This document shows positions 11,435 through 23,395 of a DNA stretch of 64,000 bases, piece after piece. How positions within the stretch are numbered: the first letter of the stretch is position 1; each line of letters begins with the position of its first letter. Below the pieces are notes generated by a model. It was not told the origin of the DNA and did not search any database. It saw only the letters and a program-made list of their open reading frames with translations. A program made the translations under genes and the position numbers. The stretch comes from Bursaphelenchus xylophilus (Eukaryota; Nematoda; Chromadorea; Rhabditida; Aphelenchoididae): the NCBI GenBank assembly GCA_904066235.2, contig CAJFCV020000006.1, forward strand, positions 1,612,001 to 1,676,000, read 5' to 3'.

Positions 11435-11791
11435 TTGAAATATTTTTTGAAAAATGTTATTATCCTGTCGTTAAAATTTGGGGAAGTCGCTGTGAGCTTG
11501 GACACAGTGAGGGATAAGAGGGCATTTTTCCACCGAGGATCGCATTCAATTTCTGGAATAATGCGGCGATTACGGTGGATCAAGACGCCGTATCATTGGA
11601 GAAAACTGCGGGAACTTTGGCGTGAAGGTAGGACTGGGATTCTCAATATGTATATCTCTGATGTTTTAGAAGACGCCCTTGGTGATCGTGATATCATGCT
11701 GAAGCGTTTGAGTCAAACGCTTGCTGTCTGGGCAGATGATAAGTTTAGTGACGATATGAACAAAATCGTCATTTTTTTAACGACAGGATGA
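11435..11791 (+). CDS. passenger ORF of the inverted-repeat element
   Basis: A 118-codon open frame starts in the left arm, crosses the whole unique centre (about 11477-11770) and ends in the right arm. The central part has mixed, protein-like composition (for example LRWIKTPYHWRKLRELWREG and VWADDKFSDDMNKIV) unlike the low-complexity frames of the surrounding repeats. I do not recognise a family. It could be a captured host exon or chance. Confidence 0.35.
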   Translation: MKYFLKNVIILSLKFGEVAVSLDTVRDKRAFFHRGSHSISGIMRRLRWIKTPYHWRKLRELWREGRTGILNMYISDVLEDALGDRDIMLKRLSQTLAVWADDKFSDDMNKIVIFLTTG

Positions 11792-11861
11792 TAATATTTT
11801 TCAAAAAATATTTTAAAATATTTTTTTTGTAACTTACTCTTACAATATTATTTTTATTTAT

Positions 11862-11934
11862 TGCCGGGAAGAGGAATCGAACCCTGGCCCTTCCAGACAA
11901 AAGAAAAATCTGCGAACCACCCTGCTACCGAAGC
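11862..11934 (-). pseudogene. tRNA-like sequence in the right arm
   Basis: This is the inverted partner of the left-arm sequence, also 73 nt, with an intact B box GGGTTCGATTCC and an A-box-like TAGCAGGGTGG. Stem pairing is again poor. Confidence 0.45.
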
Positions 11935-12170
11935 TCACTTCTCCAACCCCGTTTTTTTGGAGGGTCTTTTCGGAACCTTTTTTGCGCGAACTTTGATGAG
12001 TCATAACTCTGCCTTCAGGGCCCGTAAACACTTTTGGACGCCAGATTCTTCTTACACAGCCTGAGGCCTTCACTGTCCACTAGGTCACCAGTATGGATCG
12101 ATCTGCGAAAAAAGTGACTTCCCTTGTTAGTTAAAAAAAGCCTACAGTTTTGCACCGTGCGGTCTCGTAA

Positions 12171-14090
12171 TTGTAAAAAACCTATTAAATTGCAATGTTC
12201 AAATTTTTTCAAAAATTAAAAATTTTATTTTTTTTTTTTGAAATTTCTGCCCATGACATTTTTTATGTCATAGACAAAATTACTCCAAATTTATGTCAAG
12301 TTTCATCAGAATCCGAGCTTCGCACTTCCTATTATACTCTAGTTTCATGCCCCAAAATCTTTTGTTTTGACGACCAATTTTCCCATTCCTCAAGCGCGCT
12401 TCATTACGCTCTCGAGTTGTTTGGCGAGCGAATGGGAGAGATCAGCGAACAATTAGAGGCGTCTTGGCCCCCAATTCGGGTCAATTGCCGGAGTGGATGA
12501 GCCCGGATCCATTGCATAATTGCCTTGTTTTTATTGCGGTTCGGGTGACAATGTTGCGTTATGAGCTTAATGAAGTGTTCGGGGGGAGCTGGACAGGGTG
12601 GAATTGTATTTTTTAGGTATTTTTGATTTTCATTACTGAATTATGTATTTCAAGAAAAAAATTTTATTTCAATTTTTTTATCTTTTTTTGGGATTTTTTT
12701 TTTATTTTTTTACTTAAAAATTCCTATCTTTTCCTGCAAAAATTGAGCTTTTTTTATTTTGTAAAGTGCGTGGACTTTTTCCACGGTCCGCACTGTGCAC
12801 ATTGCCTGAAAAATTTGCACAGTGCAAAAAGGCTTTTTTTTCCTTTTTTGCACTGTGCGTTGGCGACGAGGGCGGGAAAAATGTGCAAAATGTGCAAAAG
12901 GAAAGAAAGCCAAAATAATAGGCCAAACAACGATTCCTAAAAAAACTTTTTAGCTTGCGCTTTGCCAGAGAAGCCGAGATATTCAACAATTTTTTACGCC
13001 AAGAGAGTACGCAAAGTGTCGAGAGCGGTCAGAAAGTTATTTTTAAATCTTTTTGGGTTCTGAAAAAGACGCTAAATCCGCTTTCTTCTGCTTAAGGAAA
13101 CCTTTTTTAACGTTTTGCTTTCTGAACAACCGATTTTGTTGTTTCACTCTTATAAGTATCTTTGCCTCTTTTGCGATGAAAAACTTTAGTTTTTGGTAGA
13201 ACTTACCCACTATGACAGATATTGGCACAAAACTTTTTTAATGCCAAAATTCGGAAAAAAATATTTCAGATTTTTCTAAAATTCTTACAATCTGAGTTGA
13301 AAAAATCGCTCAAAATTTGCGCCAAGTTTTATCGCAATCCAAGCATCGCACTTGGAGTATCAATCTGTCGGGAAAATAATGTGGATTTGCCGCTGTGAAA
13401 TAAAATCTGAGGGTCGCACTTTCAACACTTCCTTTTTGGTGATTAGAGGAAATTATAAGGTGTTTTCGCTGTCTTAATGTCATGATAAATGTGTCTATTA
13501 GTAATTTACAGCCACTTTATTTATTATCATGCTCCTCAAAATGCCATTTATCACATTTTTCTTCAAGTTTAATCACTCAAAACCATCCAATTTTACGTCA
13601 AGTTTTATCAAAATCTGAGTGTCGTACTTTCGTACTTCTCCTGTTAATACTGTAAGCATTTCGCTCTCTTCTTTCCCATCCGCAAATCCCCCCTTCGAAT
13701 CCGTTTGGCTTTCATTCCCAATTCTGGGCATCGCACCTTTCTCCGCGCTCATTTAGCACCTTCGTTTCGGGCGCACCGGCCGAAACGAATTTTGTTTCTA
13801 TTCATAATGAAGGCCCCTGAGGGGGGCGAGAAGAGGAGAAGGGATCTTGGAAGCAAAGCCCAAGGTGCGACGACAAGTCCACGCTAATTGCGAGGACCGG
13901 AATTAAGCGCACATTTGCACGCGATTCATTCGGATTTCGTTAAGGCGTTTTAATAAGCCCCGGCCCATCCAGTCCATACGCGGCGCCACAGGTCCCCCGC
14001 TCACATTTGTTATGCTGGAGGAGGTGTCCGGGAGGGGCGTGATTGGGATGATGCGACGGGAAATTTGAGGCGATAAGTGGGCTGGCTACG
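12171..14090. other. intergenic repeat fragments and two unique stretches
   Basis: 12240-12340 is a FAM-B tail. 12341-12600 is apparently unique. 12740-12905 is a FAM-A piece with three GCACNGTGC motifs. 12940-13430 is FAM-B-like sequence plus one FAM-E end at 13363. 13500-14090 is unique, GC-richer sequence. No gene is supported. Confidence 0.5.
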
Positions 14091-14094
14091 GTAC

Positions 14095-14690
14095 CGTTCA
14101 ATATGGCCCTACCTGGGCATGGTAAATTTGCTGCGGTACCCTTCAATGTGGGATACTTCCCTTGTTTTTTTGAGCTTCAATATGGCCCTATTTGGGCATG
14201 GTAAATTTGCTACTACCAACCTTAAATGTGGTCCTATTTGGGCATGGTAACTTTGCTACGGCACCATTCTATATAGTCTTATTTGAGCATGGTAAACTCG
14301 TTGCGGCGCCCTTCAATATGGCCCTATTTGGGCATGATAAATCTGATATGGCACCTTTCAATGTGGGGTACTTCCCTTGTTTTTTTGAGCTTCAATATGG
14401 CCCTATTTTGGGCATGGTAAATTTGCTACTACTAACCTTAAATGTGGTCCTATTTGGGCATGGTAACTTTGCTACGGCACCCTTCTATATAGTCCTATTT
14501 GGGCATGGTAAATTCGCTGCGGTACCCTTCTATATAGTCCTATTTGGGCATGGTAAATTCGCTGCGGTACCCTTCAATGTGTCCTTATTTTGGCATGGTA
14601 ACTTTGCTAGGCACCCTTCTATATAGTCCTATTTGGGAATGGTAAAATTTGCTACGCTATCCTTCAATGTGGCCCTATTACCTTTTTTAA
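14095..14690 (+). repeat. 45-bp tandem repeat
   Basis: The unit TTTGGGCATGGTAAATTTGC, then TACGGCACCCTTCAATATGGCCCTA, repeats about 11-12 times, mostly every 45-46 bp. A longer variant containing CTTCCCTTGTTTTTTTGAGC occurs twice. The period is a multiple of 3 and leaves a 144-codon frame open at 14192-14626; I regard this as a by-product. Confidence 0.85.
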
Positions 14691-15139
14691 TGCATCATTT
14701 TTAACTTGATAAATTTGTTTTCAAGCCAGCCTACCAACATGAATCCTGACTTTTTTCGCACAGTGCAAACTTCACAAAACAACTCCAGCGACCTTGCGAA
14801 CTGACTGACATACCATACTTTTGACAGATTTGCTGTTTGCGGGGTCCTAAGCCTATAACATATATGTATATACGCTTCTTCGTATGTTGGTTTATTTATT
14901 TTTTCCTCTTTATGATTTTTGAAATTCTATATTTTTTCAGATTTTTTTGTCGTCATTCTTTTTTTGTTGAGCCGACATTTTTACACAAAAAACAATGTTA
15001 TTTTTTCTTTACTTTACTTGCTTACTTATTGCCTCAAGCTATAAGCTTTGACGAGAAAAACTGTTTCAAAAACATACGTTTCTTAACATCGGAGACACAA
15101 CATTGCTCCGTACGGAAAATCTTCGGTTTCATTTTTGAC
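14691..15139. other. no gene recognised
   Basis: AT-rich sequence with one GCACAGTGC at about 14760 and nothing else recognisable. Confidence 0.45.
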
Positions 15140-15490
15140 GTTTGCACTGTGCAAAAAAAGTCAGGATGAAACGGCTCAAGAAATCCTCTGCACGGTGCAA
15201 AAAATCCCGAAATTGCACAGTGCAAACCGAACTTTTGTTTTCGCACAGTGCATGTCGCGAAAATCTCTCTAGCATTTTTTTCGGGGCCTGCCGGGAAAAT
15301 TTTGAAACAAATGATAAATCCACATTATTTTCCCGACAAGCTGATATATCCACATTATTTTCCCGACAGACTGATAAATCCACACTATTTTCCCGACGGA
15401 ATGAAAAATCCACATTATTTTCCCGACGGAATGTTGCGATGAAATTTTCCAATTTTCGACGCTGCTCATTATTTTCCCGACAGCCTGATA
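15140..15490. repeat. DYAD motifs followed by a 30-bp FAM-E array
   Basis: 15140-15255 has four GCACNGTGC motifs. 15280-15490 has about six copies of the FAM-E end in reverse orientation (ATTATTTTCCCGACAGACTG), 30 bp apart at the core. Confidence 0.85.
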
Positions 15491-16080
15491 GTGCTATTCT
15501 TCGCCGCGCTTCCCCCATTTCCCATCCATTCCTCTACCGTAGGCCCGCAAAACGATGTGCCATTCGATTCCTCCTCGTCCTCCGTCCCCTGCTTCCGCCT
15601 CGCCATTCACAAGTCCCCTTTTCTTCTCGGAAAACGGTAGGAAGGGCCTCGGCAAAAACGTCTCGCAGCCTGGAGGCGAAGATTGTTTTGTGGGGGGACG
15701 AGCCGCCTGCCCCGAAGCCCTTCGACGTTTCGTTTCGGCGAACAAAGACAAGGGCCCGATGGGCCGCAAAGCGGGGCCAATGAATGGCGCGCCTCCCGCC
15801 CTTACACAAAAGCCCCGTCGGCCCATTCTCGAGCGGAATCCATGGCATTCTTTTATCCCCCTTTTTCTCACAGCCTGACGCCTCCGGCCGGCCCTTTTGT
15901 CAGGTCAGGTTCGGGCGGTATTGTATAATAAATGAGGATGGGCCCAAAAGGCGAAGAGGTGACGCTGGCAGGCCGGACTTGACTTGTTCCGGCTAATGAC
16001 GCGCTTACGCTTCAATGTTTATGTATGTATATGTATAGCAAATATAATAGTAGGCCGTTCGCAAAGTCGCTGCACTGATT
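15491..16080. other. GC-rich apparently unique stretch
   Basis: The sequence at 15530-15980 is clearly GC-richer than its surroundings and free of the named repeats. Open frames exist in several phases on both strands, as expected from composition, and none shows a recognisable domain or splice structure. Confidence 0.4.
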
Positions 16081-16195
16081 TTGGGCGTTTGCACTGTGCA
16101 GAAAAAGTCAGAATGCAACAGCCGAAAAAAGCCTGTTGCACGGTGCAAAAAGCGAGAAATTGCACAGTGCAGAGGGGAATTTTTGTGAAGACAAG

Positions 16196-16345
16196 TTTTG
16201 AGGATTTTCCCATGAAAATCTACCTTCATTTATTCAAATTTGATTGCACTTTTACACATGGGCATTCCCTATAAAAGGCCTTGTTTCCAATGAAAATATC
16301 AGTTGAGTCTTGAGCTCTCGGCTTGATCGGTTATTGGGTCGTCGG
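16196..16345 (+). promoter_or_regulatory. LTR-like segment with TATA box, copy 1
   Basis: About 150 bp that align (roughly 80% by eye) with 31521-31672. Shared features in order are ATTTATTCAAATTTGATTG, CCCTATAAAAGG, GACTCTTGAGC and TTGGGTCGTCGGGCC. The TATAAAAG with downstream initiator-like sequence resembles a solo LTR or a transposon promoter. There are no coding remnants alongside. Confidence 0.45.
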
Positions 16346-16379
16346 GCCTGGGAACTGCATATTACAAGTCCTTTTACAA

Positions 16380-17290
16380 AGTCGCTACAGTGAATTTCAC
16401 ACTGTGCAGAAACAATTCAGGATGCGACAGCACAAAAATGCCTATTGCACGGTGCATAAAGCAAGAAATTTCGCAGTAAAAAGTGAACTTTTCTTTTCGC
16501 ACATTTCATGGCGCCGGAATCTCTTCAGTGATCTTCGGCGTTTGCAATGTGCGAAAAAAGTCACGGTACAAGCGACAGTCCAAAAAAAGCCTATTGCAAA
16601 AAGTACGTAGACTTCTCATCGCAAGCTTTACGCACTGTGCATTTTAGACCTTTTGCACTGTGCAATTAAAAAATCGCCGCGACGCAAGGAAAAAAGTCTA
16701 TGCGCTTCGTGGAACGACTATTAGCTAGTAGGGGTTCGCCTCTTATCAATCCTCAGCCCCCATATACGGTCTAAACACTGTAGGAGAAGGGCAAGGATGA
16801 CACCATCAATTCAGACGATAGGTATCTCTTCCCAGGGCTTCTATTTCATTGTACATATAATCTAATGGCATGCGACACTCGACAGCATAGTGCAAATGGG
16901 ATAGCGTTTCATTTACCAACGGAAGTCCTAAAACATTTGTCATGTTTTCTGCGATTTCTGCCTCGTTTATATACATAATATGCAATACCTTCTTTCGTGG
17001 TGAATTTTCCACCAACCTGTCCTTATTAGCATTTTCAAAAAAGTGCATGGACTTTTCCGTAGTGCGCACAGTGCAAGAAAAAAAGGTGAAATGCACAGTG
17101 CTCTTGATTTGCCAAAAGAAAATTTGCTGCGAAATTTGTGATCGCGACTGGCGTTGCAATGTGCAAAAAAAATGCACTGTTCACCGCGAAAACGTCTACG
17201 CACTTTCTGAAACGACTTGTACGTCGCTGTGTGCTCGCGATAAGAGGCAAAAAAGTCTACTCACTTTCTGAAAGTACTAATAGTATCATC
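16380..17290. repeat. FAM-A copies with DYAD motifs
   Basis: 16390-16660 holds DYAD motifs and ends in AAAAGTCTATGCGCTTCG near 16700. A second copy runs from about 17030 (AAGTGCATGGACTTTTCC) to about 17285 (AGTCTACTCACTTTCTG). 16740-17000 between them is not recognisable. Confidence 0.6.
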
Positions 17291-18564
17291 ACCGCCTACA
17301 TCCTACACTTCTCACCAATTACTTTATCCTTTCCCGGAAAGAGCTACTCTCTAGTCACGTCCTCAAGAAACTGCCTCAATCTACGATTACCTCTCTCCTT
17401 CCTTACTTACACTTGATTCCACAGATTAATCCGCCTTTTAGTGCACCTTCTACACACTCAATTACTTTGTGGATTATCGGCGTAGACTGGGCTTGTAATT
17501 GCCAGCGGGTAATCCCAGTGTTGACATGTTGTTGAAAGCGGCGTTAGGAGACTTGCTATTACACTTGGCGAAGGGATAATTCGGTTATTAGCGGGGATTT
17601 TGGAGGTTGTTTGGAAGTGTAGCACATGAGGGAGGTTCGGAAGTCATGTGATACGGAATTCAACTCAATCTCGTTACATATTTCATTCAGGGTTAAACAA
17701 ACAATGTTCTGGAAAAAGAATATTGACGTAGTGTAAGTCGGTCGGAAAATACGTGGATTCGTTTTGCCTTGGAACCCCCTATCATCGCTTTGCGACCGCT
17801 ATTAGCTGTCAAGACTTATGTAGTCAAGGTGTAAAGAGGCCCTCTACTCCTAGTATCCACTGCCCCTACTAACCCGGAGACCACAACCAGAGAACTCTAG
17901 GAGAAAAACCGTGAACTCGGCTTCAATTAGCTTGGACCACCACCGCACTGTGACAAGGCGAATTCCAACAATTCCAAAAATATGTTTATTTCACCAACGA
18001 GTGACCGAAAAGCGGTCGATCCATTACATTTATATCGAAATATTCGTGTTTATGCTAATTCCTGGGAATTCTTCACGGAATCGTGACACAGCGATGTCTC
18101 TTGATTTGTTGCTCATTATTTTCCCAAAAAACTGATGATAAATTAGTTAGATCCTCCACAAGATTACCTTCTATGTAAGAGCTGATATCTTCTTCGTAAC
18201 TGCACCCTTCACATGACCGCAGAGTGCGTGCCCTTTCCGTCTTCCGTGTAAAACACATTTATACATCAGAAATTGGTGTGGAAATCCACATCTCCCCCGT
18301 GGCCATCGACCCTTCGTTTCGCCCCGGTGGGTGTTATTATAGTCGATGCTAATCAAGGTGTCCGCCGATTAGATATACTTGTACTCGGGCCCCCAATTAA
18401 CTCCATTCACACCGCGGCGCCAAGTGCGGCCGGGGGGAATTGGACGGGCCGCCGCGGGCAATGTAACTATCGTATGTTGGAGTGGGATGTGGATGGGCTG
18501 TGGAGGGCGTTGGGCTGGGGCTTTGAGTGTTATACTTCAGGTGGAAGTTCATCGTATTTAAAAA
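17291..18564. other. apparently unique island, no gene
   Basis: Free of the named repeats. Contains homeodomain-type GATTAATCC at about 17425, GGTAATCCC at 17510 and CCGATTAG at 18364. Frames are short and unrecognisable. Confidence 0.4.
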
Positions 18565-19420
18565 ATGTTATCGTATCAGTCTGTCGGGAAAATAGTGAGC
18601 ATTCTTTGAGGCTAAAGTGGACCGCTAAAAAATCAAAAAATATCTGTCTTTTTTTTGGGAAAATAATGAGAACGCATTTCGAATTTCGAGTCGCCCATCA
18701 TTCTCTCTGTGACTGCTAACAACGGCAAATCCACATTATTTTCCTGACAGACTTGTATTGCTTTTCACTTCAGCGACCCGATCAACATTGTGCTCATTAT
18801 TTATCCGACAAACCCACAGCTTTGCGCACGGCGGTAATCCAAGGCGGTCCTGATTTTGCAGCCCGGAACGTTTGGTTTTGGCTCGAAATGAGAGCCTGGT
18901 CAACCATGGCTTATATTTAATATAGTATTTTTCAGAAAGTCTGTAGACTTTTTTGTTGCAAGCTTTCTATCATTTTCAAAATTACCGCGGCATAATATGT
19001 TTTCAGATGCGAATACTAGTCTGTTTCCGCTTCTTTCGGACCACACAGTGCAAGTTTCCTGTTCCCCGCGCGACGCGGTCCTTGTTGAAACATTTTACAC
19101 TGTGAAATTTCATTTTGTGCGTCCAAAATTCGCGCCCACTCCGTTGAAAGCTTGTGTCGATGCGATATTGAGCTTGCACGGTGCAAAAGATCAAATCCAC
19201 GCCGCAAAAAGGGTTTTTTGTGCACAGTACGGCCTACAACGAAAAATCTACGCACTACGACTAGTACCATCAGTCTGTCGGGAAAATAATGACCACAATA
19301 TCGTTGTTCCAATCGCGTCGCTAAAGTGAAAAGCGATTAGACTTTTCCGCGACACAATTCAGTTTTCCCACGGTGATGCGATTTTCCATGCGACAGAGTG
19401 CTCATTATTTCCCCACTGAT
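18565..19420. mobile_element. FAM-E and FAM-A MITE cluster
   Basis: FAM-E ends lie at 18575 (forward) and 18735 (reverse). A FAM-A copy spans about 18930-19265. A second FAM-E pair runs from 19271 (CAGTCTGTCGGGAAAATAAT) to about 19420 (CTCATTATTTCCCCACTGAT). Confidence 0.65.
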
Positions 19421-20485
19421 ATCATAAATAGCCGGAATTTCCTGGAAGAGTGACAAATTCGCTACCGTACGCACCTTTCGCATTTCCCGACTGACTTCCT
19501 CGCCTTTCATTACATCCGGCCCGCTTTGACGCCCCAACCTGCCCCACGCGTTGTTTTTTCTGCACGTGCGTGTAACGAAATGAAGGGAGATCCGAATAAA
19601 CAACTCATTCAGGAGAGAGGGCCTTTCAGCTTCTCGAAGGCGCCCGTTTACCATTCGCTGACGAGATTGGGAGAAGGGGAGAAGTCGTGGAAAACACGGC
19701 ACTATTGCATAAGCGAGAAAGTTGTTGGGATTAGAGTGATGTTCACTGCAAGGAATTTACAGTGAAACCTTTACTGGGGAAAATAAATTTCAATTTCAAT
19801 TCATTTTATCTACACTAGGCACATCATAGAAGCAAGGAGTGGATCAGAAAAGTTTCCATTGTTTAGTTAGGGAATACGAAGCGACACCGTCGTGCGAAAA
19901 ATTATCCAAAAATTTCACAAAGAAGTAGCAATTTTTCTTGGCCACGTTTTCCTTAAAAATCCCGATTATACAGTCCGTAGAGGACTATACCTACTATATA
20001 TACCTAGTATACTCCCGGACATATCTCTCTGACCACCCTTTTGCTCGGCTGTTAATTAAGCTTCATGTTCCAAATTTTAACTGCTTTATCAAGAAGAGCT
20101 GCAAAACATTTGGTAGAACGGAATTTTCCATTCTTGCACTTTAAAGGCTGTTTTCTCAACATTTTCAAAAAAAAAGAGTGACAAAACTTTGTGATCACTT
20201 TTGAACTCGCCTCATGATAGAAACACGAAAAACTATTTTATGTGCCCGATTCTGCCTGTCATGACTAGTATACATGCCAGATTTCAAATCGATTGCATTA
20301 TATTCACTTGGGATATCGGTGGTCAAAAAACTATGTCCGGGAGTATATGCTGATTTTTCGTAACACAATTCCTTGTCGCAAAAAATCTCCAGCCGCACTT
20401 ACACATTGCGATAGTGGGGTATGAGTGCATGCATCGGTACAGTTTGAAAGCATCTCAAAACATTTTTTATTATTAAAAATCTCGA
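19421..20485. other. no gene recognised
   Basis: Mixed-composition intergenic sequence with no repeats or domains that I can name. Confidence 0.4.
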
Positions 20486-20875
20486 TTGTTTCTGCAGAAC
20501 GCGAGCTAGAAATTACGGGTCTTCGAAAAAGTTGCCGCCGAGAGAGCACGCTAAACGTGGAGAGCGGTCAGAGAAAAAAAGAGAAAAACGCTTCGAGAAA
20601 AAGCGTTTTTTTGGCCATAACTTTGGCCGTTCCGTGCGGAAAAATTTGATTTTTTGTAGGAACATTATCCTTTATGGTAGAAATAGGCATGAAACTTTTC
20701 GTGCCGACTTCGGCAAACAGTCCTTAATTTTCGCCGACTTTCGATCTAAAAATCTCGGTTGTTTCTGCAAAGCGCGAGTTAGCATTTTCGCATAAATCTT
20801 AGAAAAAATTATTCTAAATTTGTGCCAAGTTTCTTCAAAATCTAAGCATCGCACTTGGAGTACTTCCCCTGTAAG
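20486..20875. mobile_element. FAM-B partial copy
   Basis: The right two-thirds of FAM-B: AGAGAGCACGCTAAACGTGG, GAGCGGTCAGAG, GCACTTGGAGTACTTCCCCTG at the end (split here at 20 bases for length). The left terminus is absent. Confidence 0.65.
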
Positions 20876-21684
20876 TATATGTATACCAAGTTTCATCAAA
20901 GCCTGATAGTTGTATTCTACGGCGCTTCCTTATGACAAAAATAAAATTACAGTAGCTCCTTCCTTTTTTCCCTACATCACTTTCCTCCTTCCGTTTCTAA
21001 AATTAGTCGGAAGCCGCAGGACAATGAATCATTATGATACATATATACCTGCAATCGTATCATCCAAAATCCGAATTGTAACAGCGCCGTGGGAGGCGAT
21101 GTAAACAGCCTCATGTCATTGTCGCTGTCATTAGTCGGATTGCTTTCCCTCGCAAGCGGGTTGTGGGTCTCCGGCGCCGCGGGCAAATCGGTTTATAACC
21201 CGACATCCATTAGACGGCAAGTGTTCTAAAAACACCCCACAAATTCGGCGTTGTAACTGGAAATGATTGGCTGGAAAGGGAGCGGCCACGAAACCGCCTT
21301 AGGCCGGGATTACATCGCCAAAAAAAAAGTTTGGCCGCCCCTCGCTGAAGGGCCTTATATATAAGCCGCTCGCTGTTCGCCCGCCGCACAGTGAGCGGGA
21401 AAATTGGGCCAGATTTCGGGACAACAATCTTGGGTTTGACATTTTTAATAGTCTCAGCGAAATTTGAGAAATTTCGGAGAAAAATTGAGTAAAATACGGC
21501 TGGTTTTTTCACAATAAGGAAGCTCATCTGCGATTTTTCGGATTATCTCCTCAAAAAATTGAGATTATTACAGATTTTAAAAAATTTTTACTCAGGTAAT
21601 GTCAAGTATAATATAAAAATTGGATGAATCCGACGATATTTGTAGTCAAAAAAAAGTTTTTATTTAAAAAAAAGTGTGTAAAAT
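20876..21684. other. no gene recognised
   Basis: Unique sequence. TATATATAAGCCGC at about 21355 is TATA-like but has no gene downstream. Confidence 0.4.
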
Positions 21685-22810
21685 TTCGCACAGTGCGGAA
21701 ATGCAAGCTTTTGACAACTAAAATTCTGCACAGTGCAAAACAGTAGGCTTTTTTGCACTGAAAAATTGCACTGTGCAAAACAGTAGGCTTTTTTGCACTA
21801 AAAAATTGCACCGTGCGAAAACCTAGTCTTTTTTGACAACTAAAATTTTGCACAGTGCAGAACAGTAGGTTTTTTTGCACTCAAAAATTGCACAGTGCAA
21901 AAAAAATTTTTGAAACCTTTGGCACAGTGTAGTAAATAAGGCTGATTTTAACTAAAAAATTGCGCAAAAATCTAGGTTTTTTACAACTAAAATTTAGCGC
22001 AATTTAAAAAAATTTTTTAAAAACGAAATTTTGCACAGTGCGAAAATTTAAGATTTTTTGCACTAAGAAATTGCACCGTGCGAAAACCTAGTCTTTTTTG
22101 ACCTACAAATTTGCACAGTGCAAAAATGTAAGCTTTTTTACACTAAAAAATTGCACGTGCAAAACAATAGGCTTTTTTACTCTATAAAACTGCACTGTGC
22201 AATTTTTTTCTGAAACCTTTGGCACCATGCAAAAATATAGGCTTTTTTGCACTAAAAAAATGCACCGTGCGAAAACCTAGTCTTTTTTGGCTTACAAAAT
22301 TGCACAGTGCAAAAATCTATGCTTCTTGCGCTACAAATTTGCACTGTGCAAAAATGTAGGCTTTTGACAACTAAAATTCTGCACAGTGCAGAACAGTAGG
22401 CTTTTTTGCACTAAAAAATTGCACAGTGCAAAAAAACTTTTTGAAAGTTCTTGCACAGTGCGGAAAATTAGGCTTTTTTTGACAAAAAATAGTGCAAAAA
22501 TCTAGGCTTTTTACAACGAAAATTTAGCGCAATTCAAAAAAATTTTTTAAAAACGAAATTTTGCACCGTGCGAAAACCTAGTCTTTTTTGGCTTACAAAA
22601 TTGCACAGTGCAAAAATCTATGCTTTTTTGCGCTACAAATTTGCACTGTGCAAAAATGTAAGCTTTTTTCAACTAAAAATCTGCAATGTGCAAAATTTTT
22701 TTCTAAAACTTTTGATACAGTGCAAAAATGTAGGTTTTTTTGGACAAAAAAATTGCACAGTGCAAAATTGTAAGCTTTTTTGCTCTACAAAACTGCACCG
22801 TGCAAAAATC
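21685..22810 (+). repeat. long DYAD-40 array
   Basis: Forward-orientation units (GCACTGTGCAAAA, TAGGCTTTTTT, GCACTAAAAAATT) at about 40-bp spacing. All four central bases occur (GCACAGTGC, GCACTGTGC, GCACCGTGC, GCACGTGC-like variants). Two segments near 21940-22110 and 22440-22640 are duplicates of each other. Confidence 0.9.
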
Positions 22811-23395
22811 GGCCTATTATTCCGCCGATCTCCGCGGGCACTTTTCCATTCTCCCGCCGACAAACAACAAGTGCTGCTGCATTGAAAGTAAATATCCAAA
22901 ATATCTCGGTTTTTATTCATTTACAGCTCGTATTTTTCCATTTTACACTAATCTCCCCCCAAACAGGGCCTCTCGCCGCCGGATTCGGCCGCTCAGTTTT
23001 TTGGGGCGATTAGTCGGGTGGGGCTGCGGGGAGTGAGGTGTGGAAGTGTTAAGGGGAGGTGTCTGGCCCTTCGTTTTCGGCGAATATCTTCGAGGATGAA
23101 GATTTTGGGGAGCGTATTAGGATATTATTATAGATTAGAATGGGGGGAGAGTGGCGTGGAGCGGAACCTGGAGAAACGAATGGGGGATCAGGTGTGGGGA
23201 AAGGACAATATATATATATGTATATATTGGTATGTATGTTAGCTAATGCGACGTTTTATAGGGGGAAATGGGACGTTCTTTGAAACAAAAATCTATCGCT
23301 TTTTAACGTGAACATTTTTTATCGCCTCTTTTCAGAGCAAACCAAGTGCTTGGCACCTCATAATTTGTAGTCATCTTTATCATGGAATAAGACTT
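22811..23395. other. apparently unique island, no gene
   Basis: Includes GGGGCGATTAGTCGGG at about 23005 and a short TATATATATG run at 23210. No coding region is supported. Confidence 0.4.

Larger units (their letters stand above)
11122..12126. mobile_element. 1,005-bp inverted-repeat element with TTA target duplication
   Basis: It starts CAAGGGAAGTCACTTTTTTC and ends with the complement. Each arm is about 355 bp and nearly identical to the other, around a central segment of about 295 bp. TTA occurs on both sides (11119-11121 and 12127-12129) and only once in the equivalent uninterrupted DYAD-40 unit, so it is a true 3-bp target duplication. A 3-bp TWA duplication is characteristic of PIF/Harbinger elements. 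The lack of a transposase makes this a non-autonomous copy. Assignment to that superfamily is inference. Confidence 0.85.
10285..12170 (-). repeat. DYAD-40 array split by a transposon
   Basis: Reverse-orientation units (GCACAGTGC then AAAAAAGCCTA) run from 10285 to 11118 and resume at 12127. The inserted element at 11122-12126 sits inside one unit. Joining the flanks restores a normal TTTCTTAGTTAAAAAAAGCC unit. Confidence 0.9.

Noticed and set aside
11862..11934. Functional tRNA gene
   Set aside because: A and B boxes are present, but acceptor and T-arm stems do not pair and the anticodon loop is irregular.
15142..15878. 213-codon and smaller frames across 15.1-15.9 kb
   Set aside because: The first half is a repeat array; the second half is GC-rich with open frames in several phases and no recognisable domain or exon structure.
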